Origin: Hyphomonadaceae bacterium
GTDB lineage: Bacteria > Pseudomonadota > Alphaproteobacteria > Caulobacterales > Hyphomonadaceae
Reading direction: 5' to 3'
NCBI GenBank assembly: GCA_030697555.1
Contig: JAUYPV010000167.1
Location: 41,806-105,805, forward strand
Length of the DNA stretch: 64,000 nucleotides
Positions within the stretch are counted from its first letter, which is position 1. Each line of letters starts with the position of its first letter. Both the position numbers and the translations under genes were made by a program. The notes under the pieces are model-generated. The model saw only the letters and a program-made list of their open reading frames with translations, ran no database searches and was not told the DNA's origin. Shown piece after piece: positions 34,383 to 43,160 of this stretch.

Positions 34383-37238
34383 ATGACAAACGCCTCGGTC
34401 GCCGCTACGGCAATCGGCGCCAATGCCCAACACCGGCAAAAACATTTCGATTTTCTCGAAATGCAGATGGAGGATTCCTGTCCCTCGCCTGTCGTTGCTG
34501 ACAAGGCCGACGGAGAGACCAGCTTTCGACAGTCGCGCCATGTGGGAGGAAAAGAGACAAGCTGGATCCGGACTGTCGTGCTCTGTGGTGCGCTTGCGCT
34601 CGGCAGCGTGACGGTCGGGTCGGAGGCGGCTGCTCAACAAAGCACGGTCGTCTACGATATCAGGATCCAGGAAACGTCGCTTGCCGATGCGCTGCTAGAG
34701 CTCGCACGGCAGACGAACGTGCAGCTGCTCTTTCCCTATGACATGGCCGAAAAGGTACGGATTGCCCCCTTGTCGGGTCGGTTCACCTTCGAGGAAGCGC
34801 TGAACGCGCTGCTTCGCAATACGGGTCTCTCTGGCGGCGTTGTGCGGGACGGGGTCGTGAGGATCTCGCCCGCCGAAGCAACCAGCGGAGGCGAGGCCAC
34901 AGTGTCACCCAGAACCAAAGCAACACTCCTTTCGGGCGTATCGGCTTTCATCGTCGGCGCATTCAACGCGCCGTCGTATGCGCAGGATGCCACCGAACCG
35001 GCGGTGCGTGACGTCGTGGTTGTGACAGCGCAACGCCGCGAACAGGATCTCCAGGACGTTCCGTTGTCCGTGTCGGCCTTCTCGAGCGATGAGCTGGACA
35101 ACCTTGGAGCTACCGACCTCACCGACGTCGGCAAATTCTCGCCCAACGTCACGCTGGAAGTGTCTCGCGGCACCAACTCGACATTGTCTGCATTCATTCG
35201 CGGCGTCGGCCAGCAAGACCCAGTCGGAGGCTTCGAAGCCGGTGTCGGGATTTACCTTGACGATGTGTATCTGAACCGGCCGCAGGGCGCTGTGCTAGAC
35301 GTGTTCGACGTTGAGCGGATCGAGGTGTTGCGGGGACCTCAGGGCACGCTTTACGGCCGCAACACCATTGGCGGCGCCGTCAAGTACGTCACCAAGCGCA
35401 TCGATCTGAATCCTACGCTGAAGTTCGTCGCCAACATTGGCGGTTATGATCGCGCCGACGTCATCGTGTCGGCCAGCACTCCGTTCGGGGACACGTTCCG
35501 CGTGGGTGGAGCGGTCGCGAAACTCACCCGCGGCGGCTACGGCGACAACCTCAATCTGAACGGCGTCGAGAACTACAGCAAGGATGTAACCGCGGCGCGC
35601 GCAGCAGCAGAATGGGACGTAAGCGACGTCATCGACCTGCGCTTCTCGGCTGACTACGTGCTCGACAAGTCGGATCCAAAGCAGGGACACCGCCTGATAC
35701 CGGGGCTGGTATCCGGTGCGCCGGTTCTCAATGACGTCTTCAACACGCGCGCCGGGCTAGCGCTGCCCCGGCAACGGTCCGAAGCTTATGGCGCTTCGCT
35801 CGTCGGCACGTGGGAGCTGAACGACACCTGGACCGTGAAGAACATCCTCGCCTATCGCGAGGATGAGTCCACGACGCCTATCGACTTCGACAGCCTTCCG
35901 GCCGCCGACATTGACGTGCCAGGGCAATATATCAACGACCAGGCATCGGAAGAGCTGCAGTTCCTCTATAGCGGCGATCGGCTGAACGGCCTGGTCGGCG
36001 TTTACTATCTCGACGCCAACGCCGAGACTGACTTCGAGGTTTTGCTCGGCCTGACGGGCGCCCTGATCGGAGTGCCCGGCCTCAACGCCCAGACGCTCGG
36101 CAACGTCAACACCAAGACCTGGTCCATCTTCGCCGACTTCACCTACGACTTCAGCGACACGTGGGCGCTCAGCCTTGGCGGCCGCTATACCAACGACAAA
36201 CGGGCAGCGACGGTCATACGCCGGACGCTGACCGGCGGAGCTTCCCCGCTCTTCGGCGGCACAGGCACAGTCATCTCGACCACATCGAACTTCAACGGCA
36301 GCGACGAATTCAAGGATTTTTCGCCGCGCCTGTCGCTTAGCTGGAAGCCCAACGCCGACAACAACATCTACTTCACCTACGCGAAGGGATTCAAAGGCGG
36401 CGGCTTCGATCCGCGCGGCCAGACCTCGGCGGCGCCGGATGTCGACCGGGACGGCATTCGCGAACCCAATGAAATCTTCGATTTCATGCAGTTCGAACCG
36501 GAGAAGGTCGACAGCTACGAAGTGGGCTGGAAGGCGTCCTTCATGCGGGGCCGCTTCACGACAGGCCTTGCCGGCTTCTGGATGGACTACAAGGATGTCC
36601 AGGTTCCGTCATCGATTGGCGTCGACACCAATGGCGACGGCATCAACGACACCTTCACCGGCGCCACGACCAACGCAGCTGCCGCAACGCTCAAGGGCGT
36701 CGAGTTTGATGGCGCGGCGGTGCTGGGTGAAGACTGGATTACGACCGGCGATGAACTCACCACCTCGCTGTCGCTGGGATACATCGATGCAGGGTATGAC
36801 GAATTCATCGGACCCACCGGCGTCGATGTCGCAAACCAGCGTGTCATCCAGAACACGCCGGACTGGACCGCGAGCTCGCGCATTTCGTACGTCACGCCGT
36901 TTAAGCTGGTCAGCTACGACGGCACGTTGAGCCTCATCAACGCTCTGTCCTATCGCGGCGATTCCAGCCAGTTCGAAACGCCGTCGGCCTATCTCGACCA
37001 GGAAGCCTACACGCTGTGGGACATGAGCCTGATCTTCCGCGGCGACGATGGCCGCTGGAGCATCGGGCTGCATGGCAAGAACCTGAGCGACGAGCGCTAC
37101 AAGGTCGCGGGATACAACTTCGTCAACGTCAACCCGACGACCGGCGCACTGACATCTGCACTCGGCCGCGAAGGAACGCTCACCGCCTTCTACGGCGATC
37201 CGCGTACATACTGGCTGAGCTTCACCACTGCATTCTAG
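34383..37238 (+). CDS. TonB-dependent receptor with N-terminal STN signalling domain
   Basis: About 951 residues from the ATG at 34383; ATG at 34461 is also possible, and neither has a good ribosome site. The signal sequence is internal to the N-terminus (VVLCGALALGSVTVGSEAAA). The STN domain follows (YDIRIQETSLADALLELARQ, LLFPYDMAEKV, FEEALNALLRNTGLSGGVVR), then a second hydrophobic linker ending SYAQD, TonB-box-like VVVVTAQRREQ, the plug (VPLSVSAFSSDEL, VERIEVLRGPQGTLYGRNT) and a barrel ending YWLSFTTAF. It imports an unknown ligand and signals through the FecR/FecI pair in front. The plug and barrel are of the LRGPQGTLYGRN class common in sphingomonads and hyphomonads, unlike the other two receptors of the window. 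Confidence 0.93.
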   Translation: MTNASVAATAIGANAQHRQKHFDFLEMQMEDSCPSPVVADKADGETSFRQSRHVGGKETSWIRTVVLCGALALGSVTVGSEAAAQQSTVVYDIRIQETSLADALLELARQTNVQLLFPYDMAEKVRIAPLSGRFTFEEALNALLRNTGLSGGVVRDGVVRISPAEATSGGEATVSPRTKATLLSGVSAFIVGAFNAPSYAQDATEPAVRDVVVVTAQRREQDLQDVPLSVSAFSSDELDNLGATDLTDVGKFSPNVTLEVSRGTNSTLSAFIRGVGQQDPVGGFEAGVGIYLDDVYLNRPQGAVLDVFDVERIEVLRGPQGTLYGRNTIGGAVKYVTKRIDLNPTLKFVANIGGYDRADVIVSASTPFGDTFRVGGAVAKLTRGGYGDNLNLNGVENYSKDVTAARAAAEWDVSDVIDLRFSADYVLDKSDPKQGHRLIPGLVSGAPVLNDVFNTRAGLALPRQRSEAYGASLVGTWELNDTWTVKNILAYREDESTTPIDFDSLPAADIDVPGQYINDQASEELQFLYSGDRLNGLVGVYYLDANAETDFEVLLGLTGALIGVPGLNAQTLGNVNTKTWSIFADFTYDFSDTWALSLGGRYTNDKRAATVIRRTLTGGASPLFGGTGTVISTTSNFNGSDEFKDFSPRLSLSWKPNADNNIYFTYAKGFKGGGFDPRGQTSAAPDVDRDGIREPNEIFDFMQFEPEKVDSYEVGWKASFMRGRFTTGLAGFWMDYKDVQVPSSIGVDTNGDGINDTFTGATTNAAAATLKGVEFDGAAVLGEDWITTGDELTTSLSLGYIDAGYDEFIGPTGVDVANQRVIQNTPDWTASSRISYVTPFKLVSYDGTLSLINALSYRGDSSQFETPSAYLDQEAYTLWDMSLIFRGDDGRWSIGLHGKNLSDERYKVAGYNFVNVNPTTGALTSALGREGTLTAFYGDPRTYWLSFTTAF

Positions 37239-37293
37239 ATCTGTTGCGCAGGTTCGCGTGCGATCTCCCCCGAGGCGCGCAAACCCTGACTTG

Positions 37294-37325
37294 CCCGGAT
37301 GCGTTCAAAGCGCATCCGGGTTTTC
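37294..37325 (+). terminator. Rho-independent terminator after the STN receptor
   Basis: CCCGGATGCG (37294-37303) and CGCATCCGGG (37311-37320) with a 7-base loop, followed by TTTTCCTT. It separates the receptor gene from the MFS gene, so the latter may be partly read through or have its own promoter. Confidence 0.8.
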
Positions 37326-37340
37326 CTTGTGGAGACACAC

Positions 37341-38693
37341 ATGACAGGCCAGGTCGAAACAACCACACAGTCTCGGCTTTACGTCCTGCTGGTTCTCACG
37401 CTGGTCTATGCCTTCAACCACATCGATCGGCAGGTGCTGGTCATCCTGCTCGAACCAATACGGCAGGACCTCAAACTCGAAGACTGGCACCTCGGACTGG
37501 TGTCGGGCATCGGCTTTGCGGCGGTCTATGCGACCGTTGGAATTCCCGTCGCGATCTGGGCGGATCGTGGCGTGCGGCGAGATATCGTTGCGCTCTCGCT
37601 CGGCGTCTGGTCATTCATGACCGTGCTTTCCGGATTCGCGCAGTCGTTCTGGCACCTGCTGATTGCACGCATGGGCGTGGGTCTGGGCGAAGCCGGCGGC
37701 ACACCACCCGCGACATCGATGATCGCGGATCTTTATCCTCCGGCCCAGCGCGCCACCGCGCTCGGCGTCTACACACTCGGCATCGGTCTCGGCATCCTCG
37801 CCGGCTTCCCGCTGGGCGGACTGGTTTACGAAGCCTTCGGCTGGCGCGCCGCTTTCTTTGTCGCTGGCGCTCCGGGTCTGCTGCTCGCGATCGTCTTTCG
37901 CCTTACGGTCAAGGAGCCAAGGCGCGGCGGGTCCGACCGGATCGAGGCAGAGGCCGCTCGGCCATCCGTGCTGTCCACCTTCGGCTTCATGCTGTCCCAG
38001 CCCTCTTTCCTCTGGCTGCTGGCGGGCTGCATGCTGATCTGCGTTTCCGCAAACGCTTTCCTTGCCTGGACCTCTCCCCTCCTGATCCGCACCTACGGCG
38101 TCGGCGTCGGCGAGGTAAGTCTGATGCTCGGGCTTCTGATAGGCGGACTGGGCGGGCTCGGCGCCGTTCTGATCGGCATGCTTTGCGACCGGCTGTCGAA
38201 GCGCGATCTTCGCTGGCGGCCATGGACTATCCTGATTTGCGCGGTCATCGCCCTGCCCTTCGCCTGGGCGTTCCTGCACGCTCCGTCGATCGAGTTTGCC
38301 TACCTCATGAACGCCGTACCCGCTTTCGTCGGGCTGATCTACGCGAGCATCGCCTACACCGCCGCGCAGGAGCTTGTCGGCATCCGCATGCGCGCGACAG
38401 CAAGCGCTTTCACACTTTTCTGCCTGACGCTGCTCGGCATCGGTGGCGGACCAACCCTGGTCGGATTCCTCTCCACCCATTTTGCATCGGACGATCCAGG
38501 GACGTCGCTCCGCCGCGCACTGGAGCTGATGCTGATCTTCAACGCGCTCAGCATCGTCTGCCTGTTCCTCTCTTCGCTTACCTATCACCGCGATGCGGAG
38601 CGGGCCGCAGTCGGTGGCTCGCCGATGGACAAGGGTTCTTCCAAAGGTGGGGTTCAACCACAGAAAGAAAGAGAGCAAAAAGCGGTTCGTTGA
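37341..38693 (+). CDS. MFS transporter, Spinster-like
   Basis: 450 residues from the ATG at 37341, with GTGGAG upstream; twelve hydrophobic segments. NHIDRQ in the first helix, motif-A-like IWADRGVRRD, GVGLGEAGG and KEPRRGGSDR are shared with the carrier at 7526, so the two are paralogues serving two different TonB loci. The C-terminal tail (after about 430) is charged and lysine-rich. It probably carries the receptor's ligand, or a product of it, across the inner membrane. Confidence 0.9.
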   Translation: MTGQVETTTQSRLYVLLVLTLVYAFNHIDRQVLVILLEPIRQDLKLEDWHLGLVSGIGFAAVYATVGIPVAIWADRGVRRDIVALSLGVWSFMTVLSGFAQSFWHLLIARMGVGLGEAGGTPPATSMIADLYPPAQRATALGVYTLGIGLGILAGFPLGGLVYEAFGWRAAFFVAGAPGLLLAIVFRLTVKEPRRGGSDRIEAEAARPSVLSTFGFMLSQPSFLWLLAGCMLICVSANAFLAWTSPLLIRTYGVGVGEVSLMLGLLIGGLGGLGAVLIGMLCDRLSKRDLRWRPWTILICAVIALPFAWAFLHAPSIEFAYLMNAVPAFVGLIYASIAYTAAQELVGIRMRATASAFTLFCLTLLGIGGGPTLVGFLSTHFASDDPGTSLRRALELMLIFNALSIVCLFLSSLTYHRDAERAAVGGSPMDKGSSKGGVQPQKEREQKAVR

Positions 38694-38775
38694 GCGATCC
38701 TGTGGCTACTGCCTTTGACCAAAGACAACCCTTTGCCATTCTACGCGGCGGCGCATTCACTTGATCGGAGACATC

Positions 38776-39651
38776 ATGATGGCTGAACAGTTCGCTTCGC
38801 GCTTTTTCCATACAGACGATGGCCCGAGAATCGAATTCCGCGAGTACCCAGCGACTGCACCAGTGACGGGCATCCCCGTTTTGTGTCTGCACGGCCTGAC
38901 CCGCAACAATCGCGACTTCGAGGAACTGGCGCCGATGATCGCGGCGTGCGGCCGGCACGTTCTGGTCCCTTCGCAGCGCGGTCGCGGCGTGTCGGATGCG
39001 GACCCTTCCCCCGAGCGATATCATCCGGGCACGTATGCGGCGGATATGCTGGCCCTGCTCTCCAGCCTGGACATTTCGCGTGCGATTTTCATCGGAACGT
39101 CCATGGGCGGACTGATGACGATGATCTGTGCCGCTCTGGCCCCTGCGCGCGTGGCAGCGGCGGTGTTGAACGATGTTGGTCCCGAGGTTGATCCAAAAGG
39201 TCTCGCGCGAATTCGCGGATATGTCGGACGCGCGGAGGATCCAACCAACTGGGACGGGGCGGCGACCATCTGCCGTGCAATCAATGGTTCGGCTTTTCCA
39301 AACGAGACGGGCAGTGAATTCTGGCTGAAAGTGGCTCGCCGTGTATTCTGGGAGCCCGAGCCCGGCCGTTTTACGCTCCAGTACGACCCTGCAATTTCTC
39401 AGGTTGTGAATTCTCCTGCGGTGGTCCCATCCGATCTCTGGCCGCTGTTCGAAGCCCTCAAGCCAGTGCCGACGCTGGTGGTCCGTGGAGAACTCTCTGA
39501 CATCCTCATGGTAAGCACCGTCGAGGAGATGCGACGCAGGAAACCCGATCTGGTTGTCGCCAATGTTCCCGGCGTCGGGCATGCGCCTTTTCTCACCGAG
39601 CCCGCGGCGTGGAGTGCGCTCCGCAGCTTCCTGAGCGGTCAAGCTTCCTGA
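38776..39651 (+). CDS. Alpha/beta hydrolase
   Basis: About 291 residues. ATG at 38776 (or 38779) has GGAG upstream. The fold is clear: LCLHGLTRNNRDFEELAP (HG oxyanion), the nucleophile elbow GTSMGG with the catalytic Ser, and GVGHAPFL with the catalytic His near the end. No signal peptide, so cytoplasmic. The set carrier plus hydrolase behind a signalling receptor suggests breakdown of an ester or lactone after uptake. Substrate not predictable. It is followed after 77 bp by the end of the convergent dnaE2 gene. Confidence 0.88.
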   Translation: MMAEQFASRFFHTDDGPRIEFREYPATAPVTGIPVLCLHGLTRNNRDFEELAPMIAACGRHVLVPSQRGRGVSDADPSPERYHPGTYAADMLALLSSLDISRAIFIGTSMGGLMTMICAALAPARVAAAVLNDVGPEVDPKGLARIRGYVGRAEDPTNWDGAATICRAINGSAFPNETGSEFWLKVARRVFWEPEPGRFTLQYDPAISQVVNSPAVVPSDLWPLFEALKPVPTLVVRGELSDILMVSTVEEMRRRKPDLVVANVPGVGHAPFLTEPAAWSALRSFLSGQAS

Positions 39652-39728
39652 AATAGAGTGGGCAATAGTGGGCGAATTCCACTGTGCATGGGTTTGTTCT
39701 TCGTAGTCCGCGCAGGCGTCCCAACTCC

Positions 39729-42700
39729 TCAATGAAAATCCCGCGACTTCGGCATGATGCGGACGTTGCGGGGATGTCGCCACATTGCGTCTGGTTGAGG
39801 ATGCGCGACTTCCTCTCCACGGGACATCTCGATTGCAGGTGAATGATCGTCCGACAACCGGTCCAGCTCTGCCGTGCGGTCGGTCAGTCTTGCGCCCATG
39901 AGGTGAGTGACGCCTTCAGGACTTTTCTGAACCCTGCCCTCGATCAGGAGGAGGCGCGCGCCCATCGCTTCGGCGCGGAATTTCTCGAAGGTGCGCGCCC
40001 ATAGGAGGGCGTTGGTGATGCCGGTCTCGTCTTCCAGCGTGATGAATACCGCCTTGCCGTTGCCCGGCCGCTGGCGGACCAGGATGATGCCCGCCGTGCG
40101 CGCCCAGCGGCCGTCGCGCAGGGCCGATGTTTCGGCGCAGGTGAGAATGTGCTCGCGCCGGAACAGGGGCCGCAGGATCTGCATCGGATGCGATTTGAGG
40201 GAGAGGCGCGCCGTCTGGTAGTCGGCGGCCACATGCTCGCCGAGCGGCATTTCGGGCAGGCCGACATCCGCATCTTCGCCTAGTTCCCTCGCTTCGGCCG
40301 CCGCGAACAGCGGAAGCAGGTCGTCGTCCGGCAGACGGCGCACGGCCCACAGGGCCTCGCGGCGGTCCTGGCTGAGCGAGCGCAGGGCGTCGGCGTCTGC
40401 AAGCTTGCGCAGCATGGGGGACGAGACGCCGCCGCGCGACCGCATGTCCTCGACGTTGGCATAGCCCTGCCCCCGCCGCGCCACGAGCGTGTTGGCCTCT
40501 TCCTCCTTGATGCCGTCGAGCTGGCGGAAGCCGAGCCTCAAGGCGGGCTCGCGACCCTCACGATTCTCGAGCGTGTTGTCGTAGGAACTGAAGTTCACAT
40601 CGACGGGCCGCACTTCGGCGCCATGCTCCTGCGCATCGCGAACGATCTGGGCCGGCGCATAGAACCCCATCGGCTGCGAATTGAGCAGCGCACAGGCGAA
40701 CGCTGCGGGATGGTATTTCTTGATCCAGGAGGAGACGTAGACCAATTGTGCAAACGCGGCGGCGTGGCTTTCCGGGAAGCCATAGGAGCCGAAGCCTTTG
40801 ATCTGGTCGAAACAGCGCTGTGCGAAGTCGCGTTCATAACCGCGCTCCACCATCCGACCGACCATCAGGTCTTCAAAGCTGCCGATTGTGCCCACGTTGC
40901 GGAATGTCGCCATCGCCCGGCGCAATCCATTTGCTTCTTCCGGCGTGAACTTTGCCGCGACCATGGCGAGCTTCATCGCCTGTTCCTGGAAGAGCGGAAC
41001 GCCATTGGTCTTGTTGAGGACCCGATAAAGCTCGTTCTCCGGGCCGTGCTGCGGCGAAGGCGCCGGGTACTCTACCTTTTCGACACCGCTTCGCCGGCGC
41101 AGATAGGGGTGCACCATGTTTCCCTGGATGGGTCCGGGGCGAACGATCGCGACTTCGATGACCAGATCGTAGAAAATCTTCGGTTTCAGGCGCGGCAGCA
41201 TGCTGATCTGGGCTCGGCTTTCCACTTGGAAGACACCGAGCGAGTCGCCCTTGCAGAGCATGTCGTAGACGGCGGGGTCTTCTGGGGGAAAATCCCGAAG
41301 CCCCCGCCTCCGCCCGCCATGCTCATAGATGAGGTTTCGCGCTTTGCGGATGCAGGTGAGCATGCCAAGTGCAAGCACATCGACCTTCATGAGCTGCAGC
41401 GCGTCGATGTCGTCCTTGTCCCATTCGATGAAGGTGCGTTCGTCCATCGCGGCGTTGCCGATGGGAACAAGTTCGTCGAGCCGGCCCTGAGTGAGCACAA
41501 AGCCGCCGACATGCTGCGAGAGATGCCGCGGGAAGCCGAGCAAACGGTTGGCAAGATCGAGAGCACGATGAAGGACAGGATTTGAAGGATCGAGCCCGGC
41601 CTGGATCAGCTGATCATTCTTTGGAGCAGCGCCCCAACTGCCCCAGACGAGCCCTGAAAGACGCGCGGTAACATCCTCGGTGAGTCCAAGCACCTTACCC
41701 ACTTCACGCATCGCGCTCCGCGGACGGTAGTGAATTACGGTAGCGGCAATGCCAGCACGTTCGCGGCCATAGCGCTTGTAGACATGCTGGATGATCTCTT
41801 CGCGCCGTTCGTGCTCGAAATCGACGTCAATGTCCGGCGGCTCCTCCCGTTCCTTGGAGAGAAAGCGCTCGAAGAGGACATCGAACGTGGAGGGATTCAC
41901 GGACGTAATGCCGAGAACGTAGCAGACCGCTGAGTTCGCAGCCGAGCCCCGCCCCTGGCAAAGAATTCCCCGGTCTTCCCCAACCCGGACGAGATCGAAA
42001 ATGGTTAGGAAGTACTGCGCCATCCCGCGCGTGTGGATGAAGGCGAGTTCCTTTCGCAGAAGGCGTTTGACCTTCTTCGGGATTCTCCAATTGTACTTCA
42101 TCCCGGCGAAGAACCAGACCTGCTTCTCAAGATACTCCTGGTCGGTGTAACCCGGTGGCACTGGCTCCTGAGGGTATTCGTATTTCAGCTGCCCCAGATC
42201 GAATTCAATCAGTTCGAGAAGAACCTGGGTTTGGCCGATTGCCTCAGACGCCTTCGCGAAAAGCCGCGACATTTCTTCCGGCTGCTTCAGATGCCGCTCG
42301 GCGTTGACTTCCAGGAGTCGGCCCGCCCTTTCGATCGTCACGCCTTCGCGGATGCAGGTCATCATGTCCTGCAGGTCCCGCTGTTCGGGGGAATGATAAA
42401 GCGCATCATTCGTCGCGATCAGGGGTACGTGGGCATTCTCAGCGATGCGTTTCAGCTTGGCCAGGCGGCGCACGTCGTTGCCGCGCCGATGCATCGTCAC
42501 ACCAAGCCAGACGGGGGCGGCGTTTTCGAGGCGAACCAGCAGCTCGGTCAATCCGTCGAGCCTATCTCCCGGCATGACGACGAGCAAGAGATCGCGGCAA
42601 CGGACCAGAAGATCGTCCAGCGTAAGAAGGCACTCGCCCTTCTCGGCTCGCAGATTTCCGCTTGTGAGGATACGGCATAACCGAGCCCATCCCTCACGAT

Positions 42701-43160
42701 TTTGCGGATAGACGATGATGTCCGGCGTTCCGTCCGTGAAGACGAGGCGCGATCCGACAACCAGCCTGAACTTCTTCGCGTCTTTCTTGAACTCTTCCTG
42801 TCTCTCCGCGGACTTCTTTTCATCGGGGTGCGCGACCCAGGCTTGCTCGCCCGGAGACCCACCTTCCCTGACCTTCTCACGCGTCGGAAGGCCGTCCTTG
42901 CGCAGTTGCTTGAGTTCCCTCCAGGCCCGCACGACGCCAGCGAGCGTGTTGCGGTCGGCGATGCCTATGCCGGTGTGGCCGAGCATGAGCGCAGAGAGGA
43001 CCATGTCCTGCCCGGTCGAGGCGCCGCGGAGGAAGGAGAAGTTGGTGGCGGCGGCTAGTTCGGCGTAGGGGGGCGGGGGGGTGGGGTCGGGACGGGTGGT
43101 CTCGTCCTTCCTGCGGGCGGGGAAAGGGAGGATGTTTTGGGTGCGTTCGAGATCGCTCAT
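39729..43160 (-). CDS. dnaE2: Error-prone DNA polymerase DnaE2 (ImuC)
   Basis: 1143 residues from the ATG at 43160, which overlaps the imuB stop (ATGA). The PHP domain starts at about residue 33 (AATNFSFLRGASTGQDMV, GIGIADRNTLAGVV). The polymerase core has CQGRGSAANSAVCYVLGITS and the catalytic acids in PPDIDVDFEHERREEIIQHV. The C-terminal OB-fold is seen in GIILVRQRPGNGKAVFITLE. DnaE2 with ImuA and ImuB carries out damage-induced mutagenesis in bacteria without umuDC. Last gene of an SOS-controlled operon. Near its 5' end the complementary strand holds an unusually long set of G runs. Confidence 0.96.
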   Translation of the reverse strand: MSDLERTQNILPFPARRKDETTRPDPTPPPPYAELAAATNFSFLRGASTGQDMVLSALMLGHTGIGIADRNTLAGVVRAWRELKQLRKDGLPTREKVREGGSPGEQAWVAHPDEKKSAERQEEFKKDAKKFRLVVGSRLVFTDGTPDIIVYPQNREGWARLCRILTSGNLRAEKGECLLTLDDLLVRCRDLLLVVMPGDRLDGLTELLVRLENAAPVWLGVTMHRRGNDVRRLAKLKRIAENAHVPLIATNDALYHSPEQRDLQDMMTCIREGVTIERAGRLLEVNAERHLKQPEEMSRLFAKASEAIGQTQVLLELIEFDLGQLKYEYPQEPVPPGYTDQEYLEKQVWFFAGMKYNWRIPKKVKRLLRKELAFIHTRGMAQYFLTIFDLVRVGEDRGILCQGRGSAANSAVCYVLGITSVNPSTFDVLFERFLSKEREEPPDIDVDFEHERREEIIQHVYKRYGRERAGIAATVIHYRPRSAMREVGKVLGLTEDVTARLSGLVWGSWGAAPKNDQLIQAGLDPSNPVLHRALDLANRLLGFPRHLSQHVGGFVLTQGRLDELVPIGNAAMDERTFIEWDKDDIDALQLMKVDVLALGMLTCIRKARNLIYEHGGRRRGLRDFPPEDPAVYDMLCKGDSLGVFQVESRAQISMLPRLKPKIFYDLVIEVAIVRPGPIQGNMVHPYLRRRSGVEKVEYPAPSPQHGPENELYRVLNKTNGVPLFQEQAMKLAMVAAKFTPEEANGLRRAMATFRNVGTIGSFEDLMVGRMVERGYERDFAQRCFDQIKGFGSYGFPESHAAAFAQLVYVSSWIKKYHPAAFACALLNSQPMGFYAPAQIVRDAQEHGAEVRPVDVNFSSYDNTLENREGREPALRLGFRQLDGIKEEEANTLVARRGQGYANVEDMRSRGGVSSPMLRKLADADALRSLSQDRREALWAVRRLPDDDLLPLFAAAEARELGEDADVGLPEMPLGEHVAADYQTARLSLKSHPMQILRPLFRREHILTCAETSALRDGRWARTAGIILVRQRPGNGKAVFITLEDETGITNALLWARTFEKFRAEAMGARLLLIEGRVQKSPEGVTHLMGARLTDRTAELDRLSDDHSPAIEMSRGEEVAHPQPDAMWRHPRNVRIMPKSRDFH
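43068..43096 (+). other. Potential G-quadruplex inside the 5' end of dnaE2
   Basis: Runs of 6, 7, 4, 3 and 3 G separated by one or two bases. On the coding strand this is a proline-coding C-rich stretch (PTPPPPYAE, about residues 22-31). It fits a G-quadruplex motif on the template strand. Confidence 0.45.

Noticed and set aside
37016..38764. 582-aa frame over the second MFS gene
   Set aside because: Arg/Ala-rich out-of-frame shadow; the true frame has twelve membrane helices and family motifs.
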